This document shows, one piece after another, positions 22,250-32,237 of a stretch of DNA of 64,000 nucleotides. The notes under the pieces were generated by a model. That model ran no database searches. It saw only the letters and a list, made by a program, of their open reading frames with translations, and was not told where the DNA came from. Source of the DNA: Amia ocellicauda (taxonomy: Eukaryota > Chordata > Actinopteri > Amiiformes > Amiidae); NCBI RefSeq assembly GCF_036373705.1, contig NW_027102659.1, positions 372,001-436,000 on the forward strand. The letters run 5' to 3'. A program made the position numbers and the translations under genes. The first letter of the stretch is position 1. Each line of letters opens with the position of its first letter.

Positions 22250-22910
22250 CGGTGGTTTTGATAACAGACTTCAACACCCTTTCTCCTGTATTATAGCCGG
22301 TCCCTCCAATTCGGGGCAGAGCTATCTTATAAAGAACATCATAGAAGATGTGGACGCAACCGTGTCCCAAGCTCTTGACAACATAGTGTGGTGTTACTCT
22401 TGCTGGCAACCTGTCTACGATGATTTGGCTTCGAAAAAAAATAATCTGAAATTTGTGCAAGGTCTCCCCGCCTCGTTGTGTGGTGATGACTTGTTCCCGC
22501 CCGGTCAAACTAACCTAGTGATCCTTGATGACCTGATGGAGCAGGCCGGTGACAACAGTGAAGTGGAAAAAGCTTTCACAAAGTACACTCATCATAGGAA
22601 TTAAAGTATTATTTATTTAGTTCAAAATCTATTTTTTCAAGGTAAAAAAAGCCGCACTATTAATTTATATGCCAATTATATAATTCTTTTTAAAAACCCC
22701 AGAGATAAACTACAGGTCACCGTCTTGGCTCGTCAAATGTACCCTAACCAGACCAAGTTCTCTTTGGAGGCATTTGAGGATGCCACCAAAAAACCCTACG
22801 GGTACTTGATTGCGGACTTAAAAGCACAAACCCCAGAAGACTTTCGCCTCAGAACAGGTTTGTGCCCGCCCGATTGGCCGGCAGTGTATGTGCTAAAGAA
22901 AAGGAAATAA
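22239..22910 (+). pseudogene. Packaging ATPase, copy B (Walker A change and stop)
   Basis: The Walker A lysine is replaced by Gln (GPSNSGQS), which should abolish nucleotide hydrolysis. A TAA at 22602-22604 (TTA in other copies) cuts off the last third. Confidence 0.9.
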
Positions 22911-22916
22911 ATAAGA

Positions 22917-23252
22917 ATGTCTGTTCGGATTGAAAGAAATCTGCCGCTTTTGCAAATGTTATTTGAGAGGAGCCCGCGCCATAGGAAAGCTGTGCTGGCA
23001 GGGGCCCCCTCGGATTTGATCGAGACCCTGTGTGAAATAGCTTTTAACATCTTACGCGGTAATATACCCCTAACCCCTTCTCAACATTCTAAACTCAAAA
23101 AACAAAAAGCGGTTATCAAGATCATCGCTAATAAGAAGTATTCTATTAAAAGAAAAAGAAAGAAGATTAATCAAACCGGGGGTTTTATAGGACCGCTGTT
23201 GAGCATAGCCGTGCCTTTCCTAACCAGTCTTCTAGCTTCCAGAGTGGGTTAA
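22917..23252 (+). CDS. 111-aa basic protein, copy B
   Basis: Open. Has Glu for Lys at residue 5 (SVRIERN). Same spacing to neighbours as in the other copies. Confidence 0.75.
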   Translation: MSVRIERNLPLLQMLFERSPRHRKAVLAGAPSDLIETLCEIAFNILRGNIPLTPSQHSKLKKQKAVIKIIANKKYSIKRKRKKINQTGGFIGPLLSIAVPFLTSLLASRVG

Positions 23253-23254
23253 TA

Positions 23255-23955
23255 ATGGAATATGCTCAGAAAATGTTTTTGATCCCTCAGGAGCAGCTTG
23301 AGAAACTGAGAAAAAATGTTGTCGGGCCAGAGCCCATTAGACAAACGGCCGAAAACAACCTGGACTCTGAAATGAAAGCTATACAGGCCAGGGCCGATTT
23401 AAATCAGTATTCCAAAGCCCAGTTGTATACCAACACGTTACAGCGCTACCTCCGTCTGGTTAGACAGGGTGAAAAAGATCAAAACATTTTAACTTTAACC
23501 ATGGCCTCTCAAGAAAATGGTTCTGGGGCTGATGCGGGGGGTACGGTTGATAAAGATGTTGCGGTGACCGAACCTGTTGAGAGTTCAGAGGGAGATGTTG
23601 TAACGGATGTTTTGAGAAACATGCCGGCCAGAAGCAAAAGACATGCAGAATATATCCTGCACAAAATGGTTCAGAAACCGCGGGTAACGGCAAAGGTTCA
23701 CACATGTTTGATTTGTTGAAGAGTGTCACTAGCACTAATAAGGTACCCGATAGTCGCCGACCTGTAGGCTGGAATGCTTTCCTACAGGCGATGGCCTGTC
23801 TGAACATGCCCCAATCAACAGTTCCTAACCAGGAAACGCGACAAAAAATCCGTCTGTGTAAAGAGGTGGAGCCTGATCTGACTCCGATATCTCATTACTC
23901 TGACCGTGCTGAGCGACCATCCTCAGGATCTATCCATCGTTGGGAAGCTTATTAA
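23255..23955 (+). pseudogene. Conserved protein of about 247 aa, copy B (43-nt deletion)
   Basis: Keeps CACACATG, but 43 bases are missing at about 23691, which shifts the frame and ends it at 23719. The C-terminal part is open to 23955. Confidence 0.75.
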
Positions 23956-24041
23956 TCTCATGTTTTTATTTGTCTCCCCTGTAAATAATGACCCGACAAA
24001 CATTTTTTTATTTTTATTTTTTATTTTTCAAATGTTGTACA

Positions 24042-24090
24042 TTTATTTATACCATAACCCCTGCTTTGTATAAGAATTGTGTTGAATAAA
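24042..24090. terminator. Overlapping poly(A) signals between convergent gene sets, copy B
   Basis: Plus-strand AATAAA at 24085-24090 and minus-strand AATAAA (TTTATT at 24042-24047) point past each other, so the 3' ends of plus- and minus-strand transcripts should overlap by some tens of bases. The 180-bp gap is very T-rich. The arrangement is the same in the other copies. Confidence 0.6.
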
Positions 24091-24134
24091 AACAAAACTA
24101 ATGATTCAAAGGCTGTTTTCATTATTTTTTCACC

Positions 24135-24692
24135 TTAACACGCATGACATCTTTTAAAATCCTCACAAGAACACCCCATCTGTATACACGGCTGGCTAGG
24201 GTCGTAAGTCATTGTGTTATAAGGGGGGATCCACAGTGTCCTGACAAACTCTGCCACTTTTTTATCATTTTGGCCTAAATCCTCACTGTACAAGGCCATA
24301 ATATCGGGGTATGACCTTCCTTTAGATCTATGATATAAGAAAAACACACAGTGTTGACCACAAGTGAAGGTCTGAAGACTTTGTACTTGACGACCGCTGT
24401 AAATGGTTTCTTGACAGTTGTTGAGCAGAAAGTTATTGATCTTCCGAGGGAAAGGTCTGAAATCCGGGGGGTTTGCATAGGAATCAAAAAATTCACCACG
24501 GTGGTCCTCCCTTAGATAAATAGCCAGCCAATGTTCTCCGGGCATATTTTTAGGGTGTGTGTTGATTATGTACATTGCAGGTAAATTCTTGACCTTAAAT
24601 TTAGTCAGCTGATCGCAGGTGTAGACTCCTTGAAACAGTTTCCGTGAGCTGGCCAGGGCATTCATGATGTGGTTGAGCTCTCTGGTGTTCAT
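24135..24692 (-). CDS. Adenain-like cysteine protease, copy B
   Basis: Open, 185 aa. Thr for Pro at residue 30 and Val for Ile at 34; catalytic residues unchanged. Confidence 0.92.
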   Translation of the reverse strand: MNTRELNHIMNALASSRKLFQGVYTCDQLTKFKVKNLPAMYIINTHPKNMPGEHWLAIYLREDHRGEFFDSYANPPDFRPFPRKINNFLLNNCQETIYSGRQVQSLQTFTCGQHCVFFLYHRSKGRSYPDIMALYSEDLGQNDKKVAEFVRTLWIPPYNTMTYDPSQPCIQMGCSCEDFKRCHAC

Positions 24693-24693
24693 T

Positions 24694-26001
24694 TTAATAA
24701 TAATCATACATAACGTTTCTCCTCTGATTCACCTCAATAATGTTGTCAAACACTGCATACACGACCATATTAACAGTGCGTGGTAGAGGCTGCTTGAAAC
24801 GCATCTCCAAACGCATATTGCCCGTCTTCATCAGTGAAAAATGTTGCCCACACTCTTCGTCAGGGGTCAGGTTGAAACCGTACAGGGTGTAACCGCTGCA
24901 GTATTCCCGGCGATCGATCAGCAGAGTTTGATCCTTGAGATGGCGACCCGTAGCCAGTACTAGACTGTCATATTCACGAACCGCATTGCCGATTTCAAAG
25001 TCAGGTTGAAAAGGTCTGGATGGAACCTGCACACCATCGACGTACAACGCTATAAATTCCGCGTTATAATGTTTAAAGTTAAAGGGGTTCTTGTTGTAAA
25101 CCCCGGTAAATGCATCATTATCTTCGAGACCTATAATAACCTGTTTTGGGAGCTGTCCTAGAAACAGATTTTCCTGGTTCATCACCCGTGTCCCTGCGGG
25201 GATACTGTGGACTTTCATATAGACTCTTTCAATCGGGTACTTGGCGTTTGCCGTCATTAACGCCTGCGCGTGTCCTAGTTTAACCGCCGGGGAGACGGAC
25301 ACTTTTTTCACAAACAGCGAGGCCGATAATATGGTCAGTTTATATTTTTCAGTATCAGGGGTCATCAGACAAAAAGCACTTTTACTACGGATCATTTTAA
25401 TTTTAATGTCTACCCCGTTGAGCATGAGTTTTTCTTGGAAAAATATGTCTGCATGGATATGCCCCATTAGCTCAAAGGTCCTCCCTTCTGTTGAAAAGGC
25501 CATTCTTTTTTGCAAACCCTTATTGAGTCCCTCTGGATCCTTGTCGTCCATAGCTTCCGGGATGTCTTTGAAGAAAAGGCCGGGGCTGAACTGTTTGCTT
25601 AGGGTCTCCTCACTATAATTAAGTATACACTCCATCATGGCTCTATAGGGGTAAGTATTGCTGCTTTGACTAATGAGCCGATCTCCCAGGGTCACATCCA
25701 CCTGTGAAAACATGGTGGCCACCGGGTAATTGATGACCCCAGCGTTGGTCGTCTTCTCGATTGCATCGCCATCCTCATCAGTCACTTTACAGTTCATTAA
25801 AATAAATGTGTTATTCAAATCAATATAATCCTCGCCATAGCCAGCTATAAAAAACTCCAGAGGGGCCGTGTCTGAAATTGCAGAAAGAGGGGGAATCTCT
25901 ACATATATGCTCTTATCTATACTCGTTTGAGTCTATGGAACTGTAAACAGATCCAGTTCTGATTTGACGCATTCTTCCGATAGACTGTGGACAAAAGACA
26001 T
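24694..26001 (-). pseudogene. Major capsid protein, copy B (early nonsense codon)
   Basis: 436-codon locus. TAG at 25933-25935 replaces the Tyr codon at residue 23. The rest is open. Shares several substitutions with copy D (MAFSTEGR, GLEDNDAF, REYDSL). Confidence 0.88.
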
Positions 26002-26003
26002 GT

Positions 26004-26493
26004 GTAAAAGATGTATCCTGAGGCTCTATTTTTCTTTCTTTGAGACTTTCTTTTTGCAGGTTTTTTCTTGTGCTGCTTCCTTCTCCGAGTGTTTCCACGA
26101 TATGTTGGAGAATGAGAGATTCTTCGTTTTTTGTTAGCCACGGATCTTTGTCGCGCCCTGGTGGACACATGCTGTTTCTTCTTTTACCCCCCCTCCTCGC
26201 CATTACCATGAGACCCGAACCCTCCTGATGCTCATGGCTAGCTGCCCGGTTCATAACATTGGTGAACACGTCACTAACAATATTTTTAGCCGCTGATTTC
26301 AAGTGGGGTCTGGCTATAGCAAAGCCTCTCTTAAGCAGGGGTATGGCCATTCTAAAGAGACAACGAAAGAGTCCTCCTCGACCGGCGCCATACATTGTGG
26401 GGGCTCCTACAATACCGGGCAAGCCGTTCCATCTTGCATCTTGTAATAATCCACATAGGCGCTAGGATCTACATAACCCCTCGAGGTAGCCAT
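26004..26493 (-). pseudogene. Small basic virion protein, copy B (frameshifts)
   Basis: One base is lost near 26431 (GTTCCATCTTGC instead of GTTCCCGGCTTGC), a lesion shared with copy D. A further 2-nt difference near 26155 puts the basic tail in another frame. The final stop codon is changed (TAC). Confidence 0.75.
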
Positions 26494-26494
26494 T

Positions 26495-27227
26495 TTAATA
26501 ATGTACACACTGTTTCAGGGGTCGAAAATGTAGTTTGACATTAACTTTACCGAAGCGGAAGGGTACGTTGATATTCTGATCCGATTTTACTTCGATCGTG
26601 ATGTTGTCAAAGTGGGTCTTTGAGACTGGTACGTAGTGTGGTTTGTCATAAGTAATTGTGACCATGTCATTGCTTTTACCTTTAATAAGTACATTTCTCA
26701 AAAGGGGGACATAACTATCCCCAACCCTCTGGTGGGTTATGATATCCGTATACACATAAAGAGTGTAAAAGCCGCCCCACCACTTCTGAGAACCTGCTCT
26801 CTGTGTCAGAATAGAACCCAAATATACGCCCCAGTTGGCCGCTGGTTTGAATGCTAATACCTGGTTTTGACACCTTGTACACTCTGTTTTTAATAGGGTT
26901 GTAATATAGCTTGATGTTGGGGGTGCCTTTTGTGAACTGTTTATGCATCTCATCTAATATTTTATCCACATTGTCATAATAACCTCCTTGTATCGTGAAT
27001 GTCCATTGACTCTTTTTAACATCATCAAAAATGGCGAAGGTGGCATTCGTATCTTGTAAAACAGCCCAAGTGTAAGGATACTGTATTTCCGCCAACCCCA
27101 CTTCCCACGACCCCCTTAGATCTATAGATTTTCCAAATTGTACCGTGTAACTGGATATTTCATTTTTAGGATATATATCGAGAGAGGCATTACTGGGTAG
27201 AGTCACGTAGAAGCCTCCTGATTCCAT
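26495..27227 (-). pseudogene. Minor capsid (penton) protein, copy B (frame change)
   Basis: N-terminal 170 or so codons open, then the shared frame change near 26767-26787; the C-terminal part is open in the other frame to 26495. No additional break seen. Confidence 0.85.
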
Positions 27228-27273
27228 CTTGAGAATCGAAAGTAATGCCCCCAACACACCCGCGGGCATGTTG

Positions 27274-28365
27274 TTATAAGGATTGAATATCGCAAACCTG
27301 TTGTTCCGGGACCCAACTATTGAACTTTTCAGGCCATCCAAGCCATTTCATCAACACATATTTTTTCCGGTTCTGGGTTTTTTCAGCTAATATCTTTTCA
27401 ACTCTGTATACACTGTCTTTACCCACAATAATTTTTTGTAACTCGGCTTCGTAAAACGTTCCTTCTATATCCTCCCTGTCATAGTCTTTTAACCGGTACA
27501 CGGGGGGGTCTCTAGCCAACTGTTCGGTAACTGTAAAATATTCGTCAGAAAATGTTTGTTCATAACCTTTGGCAAAAGTACTCCTTAGCTTTGAAACGCG
27601 AACCACATCACCGATGTTGAACTAATAAGTAGTTTTTCCCTTCTTAATAAATGGTCCGTATAATTTTTTATAGACCTTAAAAGAATTACTTTGATCAACA
27701 TCTAAAGGCTTCATTTTAATACTGGTGTGATACCCTTGGTTGTAAGCATCGATAAAATCCTGAACTTTATCAAAATACTTGAACGTGTTGACCGCTGTAA
27801 AATATCTCCACATTTTGGTCTTTATGGTGCGGTTAAACCTCTCCACTACCGATGCCCTAAGCTCATTACCGGTGGTGAAATGATGTATTTTGTGTCTCTT
27901 CAGTAGATTCTGAAATTCTCTGTTGAGAAACTCTTTTCCTTTATCAGTCTGCAGTTTTTTAGGACATCGACCCTGGGACAATATATCCTCAAAGGCCCTT
28001 GTCACCACCCGACCTGTTTTATTATGTAGAATGCGAGCCCAGGCATATTTTGATAACACATCGATACACATCAACATCAATTTGTGACCATTGTTATGTT
28101 TTGATAAATTTGACATATCGACTAGATCCATTTGCCATTGTGAATCTATGTCAGTTGCATATACGCGGTTTCTTTTAAAGTTAATCCTGAGAGGTTTATG
28201 TAAGGTATAGGCGTCTTGTTCCCGTAACCATTCTGAAACAACCACATCATTAACCTTCACTCCGGCCTCAGCGAGTCCTCTTTGAAAACCCTTCTTACCC
28301 GCCAAACCCCCAATCTTGGCTGGGTTGTAGTATAGTTCCTGCATTTGGGGAGCTTGCCGAGTCAT
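27274..28365 (-). pseudogene. Integrase, copy B (nonsense)
   Basis: TAG at 27622-27624 in place of the Lys codon (about residue 248) separates the catalytic core from the chromodomain. The same codon is mutated in copy D. Confidence 0.93.
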
Positions 28366-28403
28366 TCTGTCAAATAACCACACAGACCCACACTATGCGC
28401 AAA

Positions 28404-28412
28404 GTTTTTATA
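28404..28412 (-). promoter_or_regulatory. TATA box of the integrase gene, copy B
   Basis: TATAAAAAC on the minus strand, 40-47 bp before the integrase ATG (28365). Also at 9579-9587 in copy A. It would give a leader of only about 15-20 nt. It sits just downstream of the poly(A) signal of the preceding gene. Confidence 0.6.
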
Positions 28413-28420
28413 CAAGGTTT

Positions 28421-28426
28421 TTTATT
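28421..28426 (-). terminator. Poly(A) signal of the right-end minus-strand genes, copy B
   Basis: AATAAA on the minus strand, 112 bp after the stop of the 130-aa gene and immediately before the integrase TATA box. It marks the boundary between the right-end accessory genes and the integrase-capsid-protease block. Confidence 0.6.
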
Positions 28427-28537
28427 CAACTTCAGGAGAGCAGATACCCCTTTTTAGACATTTGAGAAAAGTATAACATACACAACAATTTTTTCTACGG
28501 TCCAGACAAAAAGAAATCAGATGATTGGTTACTTGAT

Positions 28538-28930
28538 CTATATCAACAAATATACCTGTTTCTTTATCTTGTAGGCACACACCTCAGTTACATATGTAAA
28601 TAAAACAACAATATGACCTATTTTAAAAGTAAACAGAGGTGTATTAAACATGCTCAGTAAAAGGTCATACAGATGTTGATGAAATGGCCTAATATCATTC
28701 TTGGCCCCCTTGAGCGCTTCATCCCAGTGTTCGTACCCCCCGGTCTTTGTTACAGCAGCCATTAACTTTTCCAGGTTTGAAAGTTGATCCTCATCGATGG
28801 TTAAATCTGTAGAGAAAAGGCTCGCGTTGGCTACTTTTCTGTCAAGCACATGGTGTAATAGCGCTCTCAGGTTAGCTGCAGAGTGTTGATGACAGAACCA
28901 GTTGCAGAAGCAGTCCAGAACATTCCCCAT
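28538..28930 (-). CDS. Possible Bcl-2-like protein (130 aa), copy B
   Basis: Open frame from ATG 28930, 12 bp after the stop of the 282-aa gene. Near the C-terminus FKIGHIVVLFTYVTEVC resembles a Bcl-2 BH1/alpha-5 segment (Gly followed by a hydrophobic helix), preceded by mostly helical sequence. There is no recognisable BH2 or membrane anchor in this frame. A donor-like CAG/GTATAT just before the stop and an acceptor-like run ending GGACCGTAG about 60 bp on would extend the frame by about 20 codons to just before the poly(A) signal. Bcl-2 or E1B-19K homologues that block apoptosis occur in adenoviruses, and I recall reports in adintoviruses. The assignment is tentative. Confidence 0.5.
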   Translation of the reverse strand: MGNVLDCFCNWFCHQHSAANLRALLHHVLDRKVANASLFSTDLTIDEDQLSNLEKLMAAVTKTGGYEHWDEALKGAKNDIRPFHQHLYDLLLSMFNTPLFTFKIGHIVVLFTYVTEVCAYKIKKQVYLLI

Positions 28931-28942
28931 GTTCAAAGTCCC

Positions 28943-29791
28943 TTAGTTCAGGTCAGAGTCTGAATCAGTGGCGTAGATGTCGAATTCTTCGTCGCTGCCC
29001 CCAGCTTTAACTTCTTTACGGAAGAAATAAGCTTTTAGCTTGCCAGCGGTTTTTCTACTCGGCTCATCCAGGTCATTGAGCAGCTGCCCAAGTTTCTCTA
29101 TTATAAACGGCTCCTTTTTCAGCTCCAGCAAAATCTCATCTATGATTTTCTGGACTTGTCCCACAGTGACATGTATGTGGGAGTAAGAGAGCGCCTTGAT
29201 TAGTGCCGGTTTCAGCCACGGTTTGTTCAGTCTTCTGTAAAACACGTTGAAATAGAACAGGAAATAGTAACGGTCTGGTTCAAACAAACAACTGTGTCTC
29301 AACTGACTGGGGTGATTCACTTCACACCCCCGACAGACTTCTTTCAGAGCTCGGTCGATGAGAGCACTCAGAATATACACCAGGGTGCTTTTAACCACTC
29401 TGCTTACTTGGTCACATACCCCGGGCAAAAATCCTGCGTCTTCATCACGCCCCCGGGACAGTCCGATGCTCATTGGGTCGCCTGGTGGTTTGTGGGGTGT
29501 TTCTCCATCCATTGGACTGACCCCCTCCTGAGACACACAGACGGTAGACAGTTTGGCAAAATCGAGGCCCTCCATGAGCTCCAGAGGCTGGGGATCCCCG
29601 AGACTCATTTGGACATCCATCGCACCGCATGTTGTTTCGTCCTGAGGGACCGGGGTCTGAGGTCTTGGAGAGTAACCACAGTCAAAGGGTTCCAGAGTGT
29701 ATACAAAATCTGGGGAATAGAACCAGGGGTGATCCCGGGTTTGAAGAGGCCTGTAGAGCCTGTCGACGTCCGCAGCTTTCGGGTAAGACAT
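28943..29791 (-). CDS. 282-aa protein with Cys/His cluster and acidic tail, copy B
   Basis: Family not recognised. Residues 1-100 are Pro-rich and probably disordered. A central motif C-x2-C-x3-H-x5-H-x-C (CRGCEVNHPSQLRHSC) could bind zinc. It is followed by an aromatic stretch (RYYFLFYFNVFYRRLNKPW), a helical region, and a Ser/Asp/Glu tail (GSDEEFDIYATDSDSDLN) with possible casein kinase 2 sites. ATG 29791 is preferred over upstream in-frame GTG because GGATAAAAGG lies 37-46 bp upstream. Layout and place near the terminus recall viral early regulatory proteins; that is inference. Open in copies A, B, C and in the visible part of D. Confidence 0.72.
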   Translation of the reverse strand: MSYPKAADVDRLYRPLQTRDHPWFYSPDFVYTLEPFDCGYSPRPQTPVPQDETTCGAMDVQMSLGDPQPLELMEGLDFAKLSTVCVSQEGVSPMDGETPHKPPGDPMSIGLSRGRDEDAGFLPGVCDQVSRVVKSTLVYILSALIDRALKEVCRGCEVNHPSQLRHSCLFEPDRYYFLFYFNVFYRRLNKPWLKPALIKALSYSHIHVTVGQVQKIIDEILLELKKEPFIIEKLGQLLNDLDEPSRKTAGKLKAYFFRKEVKAGGSDEEFDIYATDSDSDLN

Positions 29792-29827
29792 TCTCTTTAA
29801 TTTTAAACCATGAATGAATTGTTGCAC

Positions 29828-29837
29828 CTTTTATCCT
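29828..29837 (-). promoter_or_regulatory. TATA box of the 282-aa gene, copy B
   Basis: GGATAAAAGG on the minus strand, 37-46 bp before the ATG; kept at the same distance in copies A and C. Confidence 0.6.
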
Positions 29838-29869
29838 ATCTCTTCACTACGTCACGACACACCGCCCTC

Positions 29870-30299
29870 TTAGAAGAGAGTAGCCCCTGAGCCGTCAGAC
29901 CCCCCTCCAAAACCCCACACGTCGTCTGTCGTAGTTCTGCAAGCTTTCCCATTCACACCTTTCAAAACCCTGAGTCGGAGACTCCATTTCGCATTCTCTT
30001 GGACCCTCTTGCAAGCCTTCTAGAGTCTTATCCACAAGCCCCAGATCTCTCCAGGCCATCACCTTCAACCAGTCCTCATAAGAGTATTCAATTACCGTCT
30101 CAAAAGGTTCCAACGTACCCTCCTTCTCTCCCAAAGCAAGAAGCTCCACTCCAACATAGCTGGGATCCCTTTTAAAGCGGTAACCCCGTCGAGCCCCCCA
30201 GAACAACACCCAGGAGCGTTCAATCTTCAAATTGGTGAGTACAGGAACCCTTGCCCGGGATTGTTTCTTGCGGGGTTTCATGTTGATGTCGCTGGACAT
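29870..30299 (-). pseudogene. Right-end gene of unknown function, copy B (deletion)
   Basis: About 0.28 kb is missing at about 29931 (CGTCTGTC joined to GTAGTTCTGC). The frame shifts and ends at 29895 after 134 codons. Confidence 0.6.
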
Positions 30300-30365
30300 G
30301 TTGAAGAAGCGGGATGTTTCAGAAGCTGAGAATTAAAGAGGTATTGCCTAATAGAAGCGCGGGTT

Positions 30366-30374
30366 CTTAAATAG
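30366..30374 (-). promoter_or_regulatory. TATA-like box of the right-end gene, copy B
   Basis: CTATTTAAG on the minus strand, about 67-75 bp before the ATG at 30299 and 44 bp inside the terminal repeat. Conserved in copies A and C. Confidence 0.5.
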
Positions 30375-30417
30375 AGAGGAGAGTTTCGGGGCGTTGCCTT
30401 CAGAGGGGTGGGGGTAT

Positions 30418-30602
30418 TTATGGGTGGCCTTGTTGTTCAGGGTTTTATGGGTGCACACTTTCTGACGGATATGACGTAGGAATAATTAAGGAAATAACTC
30501 TACCTAAAATCACGCCCCCCAATTATGACGTAGGAATATTAATAAGCTTAGGGCATACGTCATAACAAAATAGGCCGCGCCCAAAAAACCCTACTATCTA
30601 CT
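30418..30602 (-). repeat. Right terminal inverted repeat, copy B
   Basis: Inverted match of 14478-14662 ending ACTATCTACT. The minus-strand gene next to it probably draws its promoter from this side: an ATTTAAG TATA-like box lies about 45 bp inside the repeat. Confidence 0.96.
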
Positions 30603-30608
30603 CTTATG
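30603..30608. other. Target-site duplication CTTATG, right of copy B
   Basis: Direct repeat of 14472-14477. Followed by TAGTTGAAGG, the same continuation as at the unoccupied site and to the right of copies A and C. Confidence 0.93.
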
Positions 30609-30918
30609 TAGTTGAAGGCGCAGTATAGCTCTCATAGTCTGGTGGTGACGGAAGACCACCAGCCGTTTGAACAAGCCATTCAGCATCACCTTGTTGGGTT
30701 AAGTGCAGGCACTGTCAGAGCGCAGGGCGTCCTGCCTTTGAAAGAGTTTCCGAAGTGTCCTGATGTGCCCTTTAGCAATGCCAAACAGGTCTGTGAAAAT
30801 GGCATCCTTTCGCGGCACTTCAGACGCCATCTCACAGTCTAGCCGACCTGAAACGCCTGAGCCCGTTTTACCAGCAGGCTCCAACGGTAACCGTTTGAAG
30901 CAAGAGGCGGCGTTGTCA

Positions 30919-30991
30919 GTTTCCGTAGTGTAGCGGTTATCACATTCGCCTAACGCGCGAAAGGTCCCCGGTTCGAGACCGGGCGGAAACA
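30919..30991 (+). tRNA. tRNA-Val (AAC)
   Basis: Best AAC copy: acceptor GTTTCCG/CGGAAAC, anticodon stem TTCGC/GCGAA intact around loop CTAACGC (anticodon 30952-30954), B box GGTTCGAGACC. A TTTT stretch about 20 nt downstream (31011-31014) could end RNA polymerase III transcription. Confidence 0.92.
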
Positions 30992-31933
30992 GCCTGCTTT
31001 GGGCCGGCCCTTTTCGTCCTGCTTGCCCTCGTGGTTCCCCGCAGGCGGTGGGTGGCTTTTCTTCATTGGAGTGCCCGAAATCGGTGCTCTCAGAGCGTCC
31101 GTCCGTCGACAGGTTGAAATTGTAAACGCTGGTGTAGCCACTTTTAATTAAAATCTGATGATGATGATGATGATGATGTTGTTGTTGTTGTTGTTCTTGT
31201 TGTTCTTGTTGTCGTCGTAGTCGCCGTCATTATTATTGTTAAAGTAAAGCAGTAGTTAGATTTGTTGCTACCGTAAGGTGTAGAAGGCACAATAGCTCTG
31301 ATAGTCTGGTGGTGAAGGAAGACCACCAGACGTTTGAACAAGCCATTCAGCATCACCTTGTTGGGCTAAGTGCAGGCACTGTCAGAGCGCAGGGCGTCCT
31401 GCCTTTGAAAGAGTATCCTAAGTGTCCCGAAATCGGTGCACTCAGAGCGTCCGTCCGTCGACAGGTTGAAATTGTAAACGCTGGTGTAGCCACTTTTAAT
31501 TAAAATATGATGATGATGATGATGATGTTGTTGTTCTTGTTCTTGTTGTTGTTGTTGTTCTTGTTTTTCTTGTTGTCGTCGTGGTCGCCGTCATTATTAT
31601 TGTTAAAGTAAAGCAGTAGTTAGATTTGTTGCTACCGTAAGGTGTAGAAGGCACAATAGCTTTGTGATTGTCTGATGGTGGCACAAGACGAGCAGCAGCT
31701 GTTTGAACAAGCCATTGAGCATCACCTTGTTAGGGTAAGTGTAAGTCTTGTCATAGCTCAGGGCGTTCTTCCTTTGAAAGAGTTTCCAAAGTGTCCTGAT
31801 GTGCCCTTTAGCAATGCAAAATAGGTCAGTGAAAATAGAAACCTTTATCTCACAGGCTGGCCCACGGGAAACCCCTGTGCGCGTTTTACCAGCCGGCTTC
31901 GATGGGAGCCATTTGAAACACCAGGACGGGTCG

Positions 31934-32006
31934 GTTTCCGTAGTGTAGTGGCTATCACGTTCGCCTCACACGCGAAAGGTCCCTGGTTCGAAACCGGGCG
32001 GAAACA
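31934..32006 (+). tRNA. tRNA-Val (CAC)
   Basis: All stems pair: GTTTCCG/CGGAAAC, TTCGC/GCGAA around CTCACAC (anticodon 31967-31969), T stem with one G-T pair. A and B boxes are normal. Same position in the repeat unit as 14182-14254. Confidence 0.92.
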
Positions 32007-32231
32007 ACCCGCGGTGCACGCGTGCCAGTGCCGTGTTACCCGTCGCCATCTCTCTGCCCCAAGGCCGGCCGTCGCTTTCTCTTCCTCGGAGTGGCAAGAA
32101 ATCCTGACCTTGAGAACAAACAATCGCAGAAGGGTAGCTTTGCGAGGCACTGGAACTGACACTTTTAAAATCGATACATGTTGTTGCTGTTACAATACGA
32201 CCGTAGCAGGATCGGCGACATTGCTGTTACT

Positions 32232-32237
32232 CTTATG
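32232..32237. other. Unoccupied insertion site CTTATG in the host array (B-C)
   Basis: Second continuous copy of the uninterrupted target within the same repeat context. Confidence 0.9.

Larger units (their letters stand above)
14478..30602. mobile_element. Maverick/Polinton copy B (complete, both termini)
   Basis: 16125 bp, bounded by 185-bp inverted repeats (14478-14662 and 30418-30602) that begin AG and end CT, and flanked by the direct duplication CTTATG (14472-14477 and 30603-30608). A 6-bp duplication and AG-type termini are characteristic of Polintons. It carries PolB, integrase, packaging ATPase, adenain-like protease, major and minor capsid genes. Many genes are broken: splice-gene stop, four private PolB lesions, an ATPase Walker A change and stop, capsid and integrase nonsense codons. 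It is not autonomous. Confidence 0.97.

Noticed and set aside
29294-29800. Plus-strand open frame of 168 codons opposite the 282-aa gene, present in A, B and C
   Set aside because: Mirror of the minus-strand coding sequence, no start context, no domain features. The minus-strand gene has a TATA box and neighbours in the same direction.
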